A DNA stretch of 64,000 nucleotides from NCBI RefSeq assembly GCF_009857505.1, contig NZ_WWCP01000009.1, positions 87,941 to 151,940 on the forward strand, written 5' to 3'. Under the pieces are notes generated by a model that was not told the DNA's origin, did not search any database, and was given only the letters and a program-made list of their open reading frames with translations. The position numbers and the translations under genes are program-made. Shown here piece by piece: positions 54,905 through 63,468 of the stretch (its first letter is position 1; each line of letters starts with the position of its first letter). Source of the stretch: Duganella lactea. GTDB lineage: Bacteria; Pseudomonadota; Gammaproteobacteria; Burkholderiales; Burkholderiaceae_D.

Positions 54905-55558
54905 ATGAAAGCCCGTTTAGTCATGATCGCGCTGGCTGTGCTGAGCGCAGCGGCGCAAGCCCAGCAGGTCACTTCGGTCGAGCAGGCCGACGCCGCCCTG
55001 GTCAAGGTGGCCCAGGACCGTGAGGCCGTGAACGCGGCGTTCGCTGAAAGCGAGCGCGTGTGCAATAACAAATTCTTCGTCAACAACTGCCTGGACAAGG
55101 CCAAGGAAAAACGCCGCGTGGCGCTGGCCGCCATTCGTGCGCGCGAAGTCGACGCCGAGCACTTCAAGCGGGTGGCCTCGGTCGCCAAGCGCGATGCCGA
55201 CTTGGCCGAGCGCGCGCGCAAGGAGCAGGAGGACGCCGCGACGCGCGCCGCCCAGGCGCCGCGCGCGCCGAAGGAAGAGCACGCGGCGCCGAAGCCGCCG
55301 ACCGGCCCGCGCGTGGCCGACCGCGAAGCCGAGTTCGCCGCCAAGCAGTCACGCCAGGCGCAACAGGATGCCGCCGGCGCCGCCCAGCGCGCCGCCAACG
55401 TCGAGGCGTTTGCGCGCAAGCAGGAAGAGTCGCGGCGCCGTCAGGAAATCGTCGCCCGCAAGAAGGCTGAGAACGCGGAGAAAGCCCGCCTGGCCGCCGA
55501 GAAAGAAGCGGCCGCCGCCAAAAAAGCGGCGGCGAAGCAGCAGGCGCCGGCCCAGTAA
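54905..55558 (+). CDS. Exported Ala/Lys-rich coiled-coil protein, unknown function
   Basis: A 217-residue protein with a clear signal peptide (MIALAVLSAAAQAQ). Residues 25-80 contain two Cys (ERVCNNKFFVNNCLDKAKEK) that may form a disulfide. The rest is highly charged, Ala/Lys/Glu-rich and likely a long helical coiled coil. No family recognised. GAAGGAAAG precedes the ATG, 10 bp after zapE, so it is probably cotranscribed. Its composition is low-complexity, so similarity searches would give many false hits. Confidence 0.65.
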   Translation: MKARLVMIALAVLSAAAQAQQVTSVEQADAALVKVAQDREAVNAAFAESERVCNNKFFVNNCLDKAKEKRRVALAAIRAREVDAEHFKRVASVAKRDADLAERARKEQEDAATRAAQAPRAPKEEHAAPKPPTGPRVADREAEFAAKQSRQAQQDAAGAAQRAANVEAFARKQEESRRRQEIVARKKAENAEKARLAAEKEAAAAKKAAAKQQAPAQ

Positions 55559-55687
55559 TCCGCGCCGCCAGGGCGGCGTCGGCGGATGACTGGTTGGCGT
55601 CCGGCGCGGGGTAGATTAAACTACGCACCGTGTCGCAGTTTGTATGCAACTACCTGTTGTTCCGCTGAAACTATTTGGTTGAGAAAT

Positions 55688-55888
55688 ATGACTGATGTGC
55701 AAGATATCCAGCGTCGTTTGATTGAACTCGACGTCGAGCACCGCGATCTGGACGCGGTCATCACCATGCTGACGCTGGACGGACACCACGATCAACTGCA
55801 ATTGCGCCGCCTCAAAAAGCGCAAACTGCAACTGAAGGACCATATCACTCTGCTGAAAATGCAATTGGTGCCGGACGTGCCGGCCTGA
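55688..55888 (+). CDS. YdcH-family (DUF465) small protein
   Basis: A 66-residue helical protein of the YdcH/DUF465 family. The two predicted helices form a hairpin (IQRRLIELDVEHRDLDAVITML; LQLRRLKKRKLQLKDHITLLKMQL), with the typical family LKKRKLxLKD segment. Function is not known. ATG 55688 starts after GAGAAAT, and a longer upstream frame lacks family similarity. It sits 26 bp before the helicase gene. Confidence 0.8.
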   Translation: MTDVQDIQRRLIELDVEHRDLDAVITMLTLDGHHDQLQLRRLKKRKLQLKDHITLLKMQLVPDVPA

Positions 55889-55914
55889 GCCGAAACGCCA
55901 CAACGAAGTTTATT

Positions 55915-57951
55915 TTGACCGAACCCCTGCCACCGTCCACCGACGCCACGCCCGCCGTCATCGGCGCCACGCCTGAACAGCCTCCCGGCAAGTACGACTC
56001 CGAGGTCGAACGCCTGTTCGGCGCCGGCGGCCCGCTGGGGCCGGCCGTCGGCGACTTCCGCCCACGCCGTTCGCAAACCGAAATGGCCAAGGCGGTGGCG
56101 TCGGCCATCGCCGGCCAGACCACGCTGATCGCCGAGGCCGGGACGGGCACGGGCAAGACCTTCGCCTATCTGGTGCCGGCGCTGCTGTGGGGCGGCAAGA
56201 CCATCGTCTCGACCGGTACCAAGAACCTGCAGGACCAGCTGTTCCTGCGCGACATCCCGACCGTGCGCGCGGCGTTGCAGGCGCCGGTCTCGGTGGCGCT
56301 GCTGAAGGGGCGTTCCAACTATCTGTGCCACTACCATCTGGAGCGCACGCTGCAGAACGGCCGCATGACCTCGCGCGACGACGTCGGTCACCTGCGCGAA
56401 ATCTCGCGCTTCCTGAAAATGACCAAGACCGGCGACAAGGCCGAGCTGGCGCGGGTGCCGGAAAACGCGCTGATCTGGAACCTGGTGACCTCGACCCGCG
56501 ACAACTGCATGGGCGCCGAATGCCAGTATTACCAGGACTGCTTCATCATGAAGGCGCGCAAGGAGGCGCAGCAGGCCGATGTGGTGGTGGTCAACCACCA
56601 CCTGTTCTTCGCCGACGTCGCGCTGAAGGATTCTGGCGTGGCCGAGCTGCTGCCGTCGGCCAACACGATCATCTTTGACGAGGCGCACCAGCTGCCCGAC
56701 ACCGCCACGCTGTTCTTTGGCGACACGTTCTCGACCTCGCAAGTGCTGGAGCTGTGCCGCGATGTGCTGGCCGAAGGCTTGTCGAACGCGCGCGACGGCG
56801 CCGACTGGGGCAAAGTGGTCACGGTGGTGGAAAAGGCCGCGCGCGATCTGCGCTTGACGTTCCCGCAGGACATCGTGCGCCTGTCGCTGCCGCAGATCGC
56901 CCCGTCGAGCGACTTCTTCCCGGCGCTGGCCACCCTCAAGGACCAGCTGGACGGCATGATCGCGGTGCTGGAAACCCAGGCCGAGCGTGCCGAAACGCTG
57001 GAACAGTGCCGCCAGCGCGGCCTCGACCTGGCCGCCCGCCTGGCCGCCTGGAAATTTGACCCGAAAGCCAAGGTCGCCAAGGGCGAGGAGGCGGTATTCT
57101 GGGTCGAAGCCTACGCTTCGTCGCTGCAGCTGCACAAGACGCCGCTGTCGATCGCGCCGATCTTCACCGGCCAGCGCGAAGGCGTGCCGCGCAGCTGGAT
57201 TTTCACCTCGGCGACGCTGGCGGTGAAAAAAGACTTCAGCCATTTCTCCGAACAGATGGGGCTGACGGACGAGCCCTCGATGTCCTGGCCGAGTCCGTTC
57301 AACTACGAAGAGCAGGGCATTTTGTATGTGCCGACCGGCCTGCCGGACCCGAATTCCTTCGGCTACACCGACGCCGTGCTGGACCTGGCGCTGCCGGTGA
57401 TCGAAGCGGCCGGCGGTAAAACTTTCCTGTTATGCACGACTTTACGGGCGGTGAAACGCGCCGCCGAGCGTCTGCGCGACGAATTCGAACAGCGCGGCCT
57501 GCCGTTCCCCCTGTTCGTCCAGGGCGACAAAGGCCGGACCGAGCTGCTGGACCAGTTCCGCAAGGCCGGCAATGGCGTGCTGATCGGATCGCAGAGTTTC
57601 TGGGAAGGGGTCGACGTGCGCGGCGACGCGCTGTCGCTGGTGATCATCGACAAACTGCCGTTCGCGCCGCCGGACGACCCGGTGCTGGCGGCCCGCATCG
57701 AAGTGATGGAAAAGCAGGGCAAAAACGGCTTCATGCACCACACTTTGCCCGAAGCCATCATCAACCTGAAGCAGGGCGCGGGCCGGCTGATCCGCGACGA
57801 AAACGACCGTGGCGTGCTGATGCTGTGTGATCCGCGGGTGATTTCCAAGCCTTACGGCAAGCGCATCTGGCAAAGCCTGCCATCCTTCAAACGCACCCGC
57901 GAGCTGGACGTCGTGCTCGAATTCTTCCGAAACAAGAATTCCGATCAGTAA
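55915..57951 (+). CDS. DinG/YoaA-type ATP-dependent DNA helicase
   Basis: A 678-residue superfamily 2 helicase of the XPD/DinG type. Walker A is EAGTGTGKTFAYLVPAL, the FeS ligands Cys lie in NYLCHYHL and NCMGAECQYYQDCF, motif II in TIIFDEAHQLPDTA, and motifs V-VI in GSQSFWEGVDVRGDALS and LKQGAGRLIRDEND. It should unwind 5'-tailed DNA in repair. The TTG start at 55915 gives a Pro/Thr-rich N-terminal tail of about 20 residues that precedes the conserved region; a later start would cut it. The stop is 15 bp before a long inverted repeat that separates it from the convergent oxidoreductase gene. Confidence 0.88.
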   Translation: MTEPLPPSTDATPAVIGATPEQPPGKYDSEVERLFGAGGPLGPAVGDFRPRRSQTEMAKAVASAIAGQTTLIAEAGTGTGKTFAYLVPALLWGGKTIVSTGTKNLQDQLFLRDIPTVRAALQAPVSVALLKGRSNYLCHYHLERTLQNGRMTSRDDVGHLREISRFLKMTKTGDKAELARVPENALIWNLVTSTRDNCMGAECQYYQDCFIMKARKEAQQADVVVVNHHLFFADVALKDSGVAELLPSANTIIFDEAHQLPDTATLFFGDTFSTSQVLELCRDVLAEGLSNARDGADWGKVVTVVEKAARDLRLTFPQDIVRLSLPQIAPSSDFFPALATLKDQLDGMIAVLETQAERAETLEQCRQRGLDLAARLAAWKFDPKAKVAKGEEAVFWVEAYASSLQLHKTPLSIAPIFTGQREGVPRSWIFTSATLAVKKDFSHFSEQMGLTDEPSMSWPSPFNYEEQGILYVPTGLPDPNSFGYTDAVLDLALPVIEAAGGKTFLLCTTLRAVKRAAERLRDEFEQRGLPFPLFVQGDKGRTELLDQFRKAGNGVLIGSQSFWEGVDVRGDALSLVIIDKLPFAPPDDPVLAARIEVMEKQGKNGFMHHTLPEAIINLKQGAGRLIRDENDRGVLMLCDPRVISKPYGKRIWQSLPSFKRTRELDVVLEFFRNKNSDQ

Positions 57952-57966
57952 CTTTTAGTATCAAAA

Positions 57967-58047
57967 CCGGTGTCAGGTCTGACATTCGCACACGGGCTCA
58001 ACTGCGTAGCAGTTGAGCCCGTGTGCGAATGTCAGACCTGACACCGG
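57967..58047. repeat. Perfect 39-bp inverted repeat between convergent genes
   Basis: Left arm 57967-58005 and right arm 58009-58047 are exact reverse complements around a 3-nt centre (GTA). Each arm contains its own smaller dyad (TGTCAG-GT-CTGACA). It lies between the stops of the helicase and the quinone oxidoreductase, so as RNA it would be a very stable bidirectional hairpin. No T tail is present. Similar TGTCAGGTCTGACA-type repeats are abundant in Oxalobacteraceae genomes to my recollection, so it may be a dispersed family element. Confidence 0.95.
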
Positions 58048-58050
58048 AGT

Positions 58051-59028
58051 TTATTGTGGCAGCACCACGATCTTGCCGGTGACCTTGCGGGCGGCCATGT
58101 CGTTCAGCGCCTGCGCCGCTTCGTCCAGTCGGTAGCGTTTTGAGATGTGGGGCCGAATCTTGCCTTCCTGTAGCCATCGCAGCAGCTGGCGCATATTGGC
58201 CATGTTGCCTTGGGGATCGCGTTTGGTGAACGCTCCCCAGAACACGCCGACCAGCGAGGCGCCTTTCAGCAGCGCCAGGTTGAGCGGGAGTTGGGGGATG
58301 GCGCCGTTGGCGAATCCCACCACCAGATGGCGGCCGCCCCAGGCGATCGAGCGGAACGCCGCTTCCGTATAGTCGCCGCCCACCGGGTCGTAAATCACGT
58401 CCGGCCCCTTGCCGTCGGTCGCTGCTTTGATCGCGGCGCGTAAATCTTCCTTGTTGTAATTGATCAGCACGTCGGCGCCGTGCTGGCGGCATGCCGCCAG
58501 CTTCTCATCGGTCGATGCACAAGCAATAATGCGGGCTCCCAGCGCTTTGCCGATCTCGATCGCCGCCAGCCCGACACCACCGGCCGCGCCAAGAATTAGC
58601 ATGTTCTCGCCAGCTTCCAGCTTGGCGCGGTCGACAATCGCGTGATACGAGGTGCCGTAGGTGAGCGTGATGGCGGCGGCGGTGTCGAAATCCATATCGG
58701 GCGGCATGGGGATCAGCGATTGTGCTGTCGCTAATAATTGTTGTCCAAAGCCACCGGTCGGGACGAAGGCGATGACCCGGTCGCCGGTCCGGAAAGTGTT
58801 GACGTCGGCCGCCACCGCGCGGATCACACCGGCCACTTCGCTGCCCGGAACGAACGGCAGTTCGGGCTTGAATTGGTATTTTCCTTGCACGATCAGCACG
58901 TCCGGAAAGTTGACGCCGGCGGCGTGCACGTCGATCACCACCTGCCCCGGACCGGGGACGAGATCCGGCAATTCCAGGAGTTTCAGCATGCCCGGCGGGC
59001 CCCATGCGTCACATACGATTGCTTTCAT
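58051..59028 (-). CDS. Zinc-free NADPH:quinone oxidoreductase (MDR superfamily)
   Basis: A 325-residue medium-chain dehydrogenase/reductase of the quinone oxidoreductase branch. It lacks the structural zinc Cys cluster. The N-terminal substrate domain has VIDVHAAGVNFPDVLIVQGKY, and the nucleotide-binding motif ILGAAGGVGLAAIEIGKALG is intact (AxxGxxG, NADPH type). The C-terminal VVGFANGAIPQLPLNLALLKGASLVGVFWG fits. It should reduce quinones or enals in the cytoplasm. AAGGAGACC precedes the ATG. It is divergent from the TIR gene across 158 bp. Confidence 0.88.
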   Translation of the reverse strand: MKAIVCDAWGPPGMLKLLELPDLVPGPGQVVIDVHAAGVNFPDVLIVQGKYQFKPELPFVPGSEVAGVIRAVAADVNTFRTGDRVIAFVPTGGFGQQLLATAQSLIPMPPDMDFDTAAAITLTYGTSYHAIVDRAKLEAGENMLILGAAGGVGLAAIEIGKALGARIIACASTDEKLAACRQHGADVLINYNKEDLRAAIKAATDGKGPDVIYDPVGGDYTEAAFRSIAWGGRHLVVGFANGAIPQLPLNLALLKGASLVGVFWGAFTKRDPQGNMANMRQLLRWLQEGKIRPHISKRYRLDEAAQALNDMAARKVTGKIVVLPQ

Positions 59029-59186
59029 TCTGGTCTCCTTGGTTATAAAAAAGAACGCTCGTTATATTTTTTATCTTACCGGAAAACGCCACCCGTTTGC
59101 GCAAGGTTCGGACTGCCGCGCGTTTGTGCTGGCGCAAAGTGTTTGTATAAATGATTGTTAGAGTTGGTTAAACGAAGGGGGATATC

Positions 59187-59792
59187 ATGACTATCCGTCA
59201 CGGCTGCTTTTTCAGTTATGCACATGGCCAGCATGCGTACATGAGCAAATTCAAGAACGACCTGGTCGACGCCTTGAAATGCTATCTGGAACCTCACTTC
59301 GACAACGAGAACGAACTCTTTGTTGATAGTGAACAACTCGGGGGCGGAGACGACCTCGACAGCAAAATCGCACGCGCGCTGTGCGAGAGCGTTTGCATGA
59401 TTGTCATCTATACCCCCAAATACGAGGCGCACGGCTACACCCGGCGCGAGTTTGCAGCAATGCAACTTATCGAGGCCGAGCGCCAACAGTGGTACACGCT
59501 GCCCAGCCACCTGATCATCCCGGTCATCATGACGCGCCACCCGGTCAGCCTGCCGCCGCAAATCGCCGGTCCCGGCATGTACGTCGACTTTTCCCGCTAC
59601 ACGCTGGCCAGCGGCGACCTCAAGGCCAATCCCGATTTCATCCCGGACATTGAAAAAATCGTCCACCGCATTGCCGAGCATTACCACTGTCTAAAACAGA
59701 GCACGCCGCCGGAGCACGACTGCAGTCGTTTCGTCTTGCCGGACATCCCGCCCGAGTGGCGCGCCATTCCTCCTCCACATTTCCCACGCTAA
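59187..59792 (+). CDS. TIR-domain protein
   Basis: A 201-residue protein, about 150 of which are a TIR domain. CFFSYAHGQHAYM is the box 1 strand; VDSEQLGGGDDLDSKIARAL is the box 2/BB loop. VCMIVIYTPKYEAHGYTRREFAAM follows, where E88 falls at the position of the catalytic glutamate of NAD-cleaving TIR domains. PVIMTRH follows. The C-terminal 45 residues are Pro-rich with one Cys. There is no signal peptide. AAGGGGGA precedes the ATG, and a partial promoter (TTGTGC-N16-TATAAA, 59124-59151) lies upstream. The ATPase-TPR gene starts 9 bp after the stop. Likely an effector or signalling enzyme of the pair; NADase activity is inferred. Confidence 0.82.
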   Translation: MTIRHGCFFSYAHGQHAYMSKFKNDLVDALKCYLEPHFDNENELFVDSEQLGGGDDLDSKIARALCESVCMIVIYTPKYEAHGYTRREFAAMQLIEAERQQWYTLPSHLIIPVIMTRHPVSLPPQIAGPGMYVDFSRYTLASGDLKANPDFIPDIEKIVHRIAEHYHCLKQSTPPEHDCSRFVLPDIPPEWRAIPPPHFPR

Positions 59793-59801
59793 AGGTTAGT
59801 C

Positions 59802-61763
59802 ATGGAACTTACTTCCCTGCCACTACCGCCGCTGAGCAGCGGCGGCGAGGTCATCACTTTCTATTCTTACAAGGGCGGCAGCGGTCGCACCATGGCGCTG
59901 TCGAATATCGCGGTGTTGTTGGCGCGCCAGCAGAATGCCTCGGTCCCGGTGCTGATGATAGATTGGGATCTGGAGGCGCCGGGGCTGCATCATTACTTCG
60001 ACCATGCGCATGAGCACCAGCCGGGGGTGCTGGAGTTTTTCGAGGCCTGCCACGAGCAGTTGCGCCGGCGCCGCGACGGCGCCGTGGCGCTGGACGACGA
60101 GGCGCTGGCGCACGAGGTGCTGGCGGCGGTCGGCTGGGAGCAGTATGTCAGCCGCGTCGACGAGGCCAGCCAGCTGTACCTGATGCGCGCCGGCCGGCTG
60201 GACGAGACCTTCCCCGAGCGGCTGGCGGCGCTGCAGTGGGAATCGCTGTTCCACAGTTGCCCGGCGCTGTTCCGCTGCTTCGCCGAACGCATGGCGCGCC
60301 ACTTCCGCTATGTGCTGGTCGATTCGCGCACCGGCCGCACCGACGTTGCCGGCATCTGCACCACCTTGTTGCCGCGCAAGCTGGTGCTGGTGTTCACGCC
60401 CAATCGGCAGAGCCTGGAAGGAGTGCAGGCCGTGATCCAGCGCGCCACCACCTATCGCCGCAGTCATGAGGACGAGCAGCGTCCGCTGATGGTCTATCCC
60501 TTGCCCTCGCGCATGGAGATGGATGACAGCGTTCAGCGCGCGCAGTGGCGCCGCGGCGACCCGGCGCAGCAGATCGCCGGCTACCAGTCCGGCTTCGAGG
60601 ACGTGCTGCGTGAAAGCTATGGCATGCAGCAGATTTCGCTGGAAAGCTATTTCGACGAGGTGCAACTGCAGCAAACCCGCGCGTTGGCCTACGGCGAACA
60701 GGTGGCGGTGCGGCAGGATCAAGGCGATGGCGACCGTTTCTCGCTGACCCGCACCTTCGAGGCCCTGCTGGCGTGGCTCGCACCCGGCTATTTCCCATGG
60801 CAATCGCTCGGTGAAATCCGGCTGCAGGCGTCGATCGGCAAGGCGCGTCGGGCGCTGGAAGAGGGCGGGGCGGCGGCGCGCGCCGTCTCGCCGCCGCTGG
60901 CGCGCGACCTCAACGCGCTGGGCGCGTTGTACCGTGGCGAGGGGCGGCTGCGGCAGGCGCTGACCTGTTTCGAGGAAAGCCTGTCGCTGCGTCAGCGCGG
61001 CCTTGGCGAGGATCATCCGGATACGCTGGTCAGCAAAATCAATCTGGCCGACACGTTACGCTGGCAGGGGCGGCTGGACGAGGCCCAGTTCCTTGACGAA
61101 GCCATCGTCGAGGCCCGCCAGCGCATGCTGGGCGCCGAACATATCGACACGCTGCGCGCCCGCGCCGACCTGGCCGCGACGCTGGGCTTGCAGGGCCGGC
61201 TGTCGGAGGCGCTGCCGCTGCAGGACAGCGTGCTGGATACCTGTTTGCGCGTGCTGGGGGCGGACCATCCGCTGACGCTGTCGGCCAGGGCGGCGCGCGC
61301 CCACCTGCTGCTGCAACGCCGCGAGGCCGAGCTGGCCCGCGCCGCGCAGGAGCAGGTGCTGGCCGCGCGCAAGCGGCTGCTGGGCGCGGAGCACGTCGAT
61401 ACGCTACACGCCAAGACGGCGCTGGCGCATACCTTGCTTCAAATGCAAGAATTGGGCTTGGCCCGCAATCTGCTGGACGCGGTGCTGAAAGCCAATCTGC
61501 GCCGGCTGGGGCCGGATCACGCGCACACCCGCGAGGCGCGCGAACAACTGATCGACGTCCAGTTGCAGCTGGGCGTGCCGGCCGACGAGGCGCCGCTGGT
61601 GCCGGAACTGCATCAGGACGCGGCCATGGACGACTACGGCGACGCGCTGCCGCGGTCGTCCCGCCGCCATGGCGCGTCGGCCAACAGTCCGTGGTCGCGC
61701 AAGACCGATGATTTGCTGGCGCTCGATGGTCATCCGTCCGCCCCCCGCAACCCACCGCGTTGA
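59802..61763 (+). CDS. KGGxGR-variant ATPase with tetratricopeptide repeats
   Basis: A 653-residue protein. Residues 1-340 are a ParA/MinD-like ATPase with the variant Walker A YSYKGGSGRTMALSN (24-30, Arg29 replacing the lysine), MIDWDLEAPGLHHYF (about 51-66) and YVLVDSRTGRTDVAG. Residues 385-585 hold kinesin-light-chain-type TPRs, five copies of a LG-[AEP]-[DE]-H motif with period about 42 (403, 446, 485, 527, 570). A poorly conserved tail ends in Pro-rich residues. It is cotranscribed with the TIR gene. In other bacteria KGGVGR-type ATPases with TPRs occur with TIR-like partners in conflict or peptide systems, which suggests a sensor-switch role. The ligand is unknown. Confidence 0.82.
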   Translation: MELTSLPLPPLSSGGEVITFYSYKGGSGRTMALSNIAVLLARQQNASVPVLMIDWDLEAPGLHHYFDHAHEHQPGVLEFFEACHEQLRRRRDGAVALDDEALAHEVLAAVGWEQYVSRVDEASQLYLMRAGRLDETFPERLAALQWESLFHSCPALFRCFAERMARHFRYVLVDSRTGRTDVAGICTTLLPRKLVLVFTPNRQSLEGVQAVIQRATTYRRSHEDEQRPLMVYPLPSRMEMDDSVQRAQWRRGDPAQQIAGYQSGFEDVLRESYGMQQISLESYFDEVQLQQTRALAYGEQVAVRQDQGDGDRFSLTRTFEALLAWLAPGYFPWQSLGEIRLQASIGKARRALEEGGAAARAVSPPLARDLNALGALYRGEGRLRQALTCFEESLSLRQRGLGEDHPDTLVSKINLADTLRWQGRLDEAQFLDEAIVEARQRMLGAEHIDTLRARADLAATLGLQGRLSEALPLQDSVLDTCLRVLGADHPLTLSARAARAHLLLQRREAELARAAQEQVLAARKRLLGAEHVDTLHAKTALAHTLLQMQELGLARNLLDAVLKANLRRLGPDHAHTREAREQLIDVQLQLGVPADEAPLVPELHQDAAMDDYGDALPRSSRRHGASANSPWSRKTDDLLALDGHPSAPRNPPR

Positions 61764-61832
61764 CAAAAATTAATACGTCATCGGGTGGCAGGCATGCGCA
61801 GTCCGGCCATTGCTTCGGGTAAAATCATCTGA

Positions 61833-62570
61833 ATGAGAATCCTGATAAGCAATGACGACGGCTACCTGGCGCCCGGCATCAATGCGCTGGCCGATGCGCT
61901 CGCCCCGATCGCCGAGATCGTCGTGGTGGCGCCGGACAGCAACCGCTCGGGCGCGTCGAACTCCCTGTCGCTGGACCGGCCCTTGTCGGTGCAGCGGGCG
62001 AGCAATGGTTTTTATTTTGTCAACGGCACTCCGAGCGATTGCGTGCACGTGGCGCTGACTGCGCTGCTCGATGAGCGGCCCGACCTGGTGGTGTCCGGCA
62101 TCAACAACGGCCCGAATATGGGCGACGACACGCTGTACTCCGGCACAGTGGCGGCCGCGACCGAGGGTTATCTGTTTGGCATTCCGGCCATCGCTTTTTC
62201 GCAGGGCGCCTATGGCTGGGAGCACATCGACGACGCCGCGCGTCATGCGCGTGACATCGTGCAGCGCTATTATCAAACGTTGCCGCGCCCCTACCTGCTG
62301 AACGTGAATATACCCAACCGTCCTTATGACCAGCTTAATACCGTGGTGGCCACCCGGCTGGGCCGGCGCCACCATTCCGAGCCGGTGATCAAGGCCAGCG
62401 ACCCGCGCGGCAAGGAGATTTACTGGATCGGCCCGCCGGGCGCCTGCAAGGACGCCGGCGACGGTACCGACTTTCACGCCTGCGCGCAGGGCCAAACGTC
62501 GATCACGCCGCTGCAGATCGATCTGACCCACACCACCCAACTGAATGCATTGGCAAGGGCCTTGGCATGA
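61833..62570 (+). CDS. surE: 5'-nucleotidase SurE
   Basis: A 245-residue survival protein. N-terminal metal site [44 protein letters not shown] and [20 protein letters not shown], where Asp/Asn residues bind the divalent metal. It dephosphorylates nucleoside monophosphates and is linked to stationary-phase survival. It overlaps the pcm start by 4 bp. The gene order surE-pcm-nlpD is the conserved cluster that usually precedes rpoS. Confidence 0.96.
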   Translation: MRILISNDDGYLAPGINALADALAPIAEIVVVAPDSNRSGASNSLSLDRPLSVQRASNGFYFVNGTPSDCVHVALTALLDERPDLVVSGINNGPNMGDDTLYSGTVAAATEGYLFGIPAIAFSQGAYGWEHIDDAARHARDIVQRYYQTLPRPYLLNVNIPNRPYDQLNTVVATRLGRRHHSEPVIKASDPRGKEIYWIGPPGACKDAGDGTDFHACAQGQTSITPLQIDLTHTTQLNALARALA

Positions 62571-63436
62571 CCGAAAAAAACCGTACCTTTCCTTTGCCGC
62601 TGTCCTCGGTAGTCGATCAGGGGGCCAGGAAGGCAACGGTATTCAAGCCGGTGGCGACACCGCAAACCGCCACCCAGAACGCGGCGCGTTATGCGCCGCC
62701 GGCGTATTCCGCGCCGCGTCCGGTCGCCGCGCCGTCCAAGTCGCACAGTTCGGCGCTGGAGCGGGCACAGGCCGCGCCGCAGACGGCGCCGCGCCAGAGC
62801 GCGCTGGTGTCGGACGGCGTGCGCCGCGCCATGGTGCAGCGGATCGCCAAGCAGGGCGTCCAGGACCAGCTCGTGCTGGCGGCGATGGACAGCGTGCCGC
62901 GCCACCGGTTCATGGACGAGGGCCTGGCGCCGCAAGCGTATATCGACGCCTCGCTGCCGATCGGCCACCAGCAGACGATTTCCCAGCCCTACATCGTCGC
63001 CCGCATGATCGAGGTGATGCGCAACGGCGGCGCGCTGCAACGCGTGCTGGAGATCGGCACCGGCTGCGGCTACCAGGCGGCGGTGCTGGCGCGCGTGGCG
63101 CAGGAGGTGTATTCGATCGAGCGCATCAAGCCTTTGCACGAGCTGGCGAAGGCCAATTTGCGCCCCTTGCGTGTGCCGAATCTGCGCCTGCACTACGGAG
63201 ATGGTATGCTAGGGCTGCCGCAAGCGGCGCCATTTGACGGTATCATTCTGGCCGCGGCCGGCATGGCGGTGCCGCAAGCGCTGCTGGACCAACTGGCCAT
63301 CGGCGGCCGACTGGTCGCGCCGGTCGGCGTCCACACGCAGCATTTGGAACTGATTACGCGCATCGGCAGACAGGAGTGGACCAGCGAAACGCTGGAAGAT
63401 TGCCACTTCGTGCCCTTGCGTCCGGGCGTTATCTAG
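62567..63436 (+). CDS. pcm: Protein-L-isoaspartate O-methyltransferase
   Basis: A 289-residue enzyme repairing isoaspartyl residues. The catalytic domain begins at about residue 85 ([20 protein letters not shown]). It contains [18 protein letters not shown], the SAM motif [37 protein letters not shown] and [20 protein letters not shown]. An extra N-terminal 80 residues, Ala/Pro/Ser-rich, exceeds the usual length of about 210-220. The ATG overlaps the surE stop (ATGA), so this start is well supported and the extension is probably translated. nlpD follows 32 bp later. Confidence 0.95.
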   Translation: MTEKNRTFPLPLSSVVDQGARKATVFKPVATPQTATQNAARYAPPAYSAPRPVAAPSKSHSSALERAQAAPQTAPRQSALVSDGVRRAMVQRIAKQGVQDQLVLAAMDSVPRHRFMDEGLAPQAYIDASLPIGHQQTISQPYIVARMIEVMRNGGALQRVLEIGTGCGYQAAVLARVAQEVYSIERIKPLHELAKANLRPLRVPNLRLHYGDGMLGLPQAAPFDGIILAAAGMAVPQALLDQLAIGGRLVAPVGVHTQHLELITRIGRQEWTSETLEDCHFVPLRPGVI

Positions 63437-63468
63437 GTAGCGTCCACCCCACTAAAACGAAGATGAGA

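Noticed and set aside
59187..61763. Complete FxSxx-COOH peptide-modification locus
   Set aside because: No radical SAM enzyme and no short FxSxx-ending peptide gene is found beside the TIR and ATPase-TPR genes.
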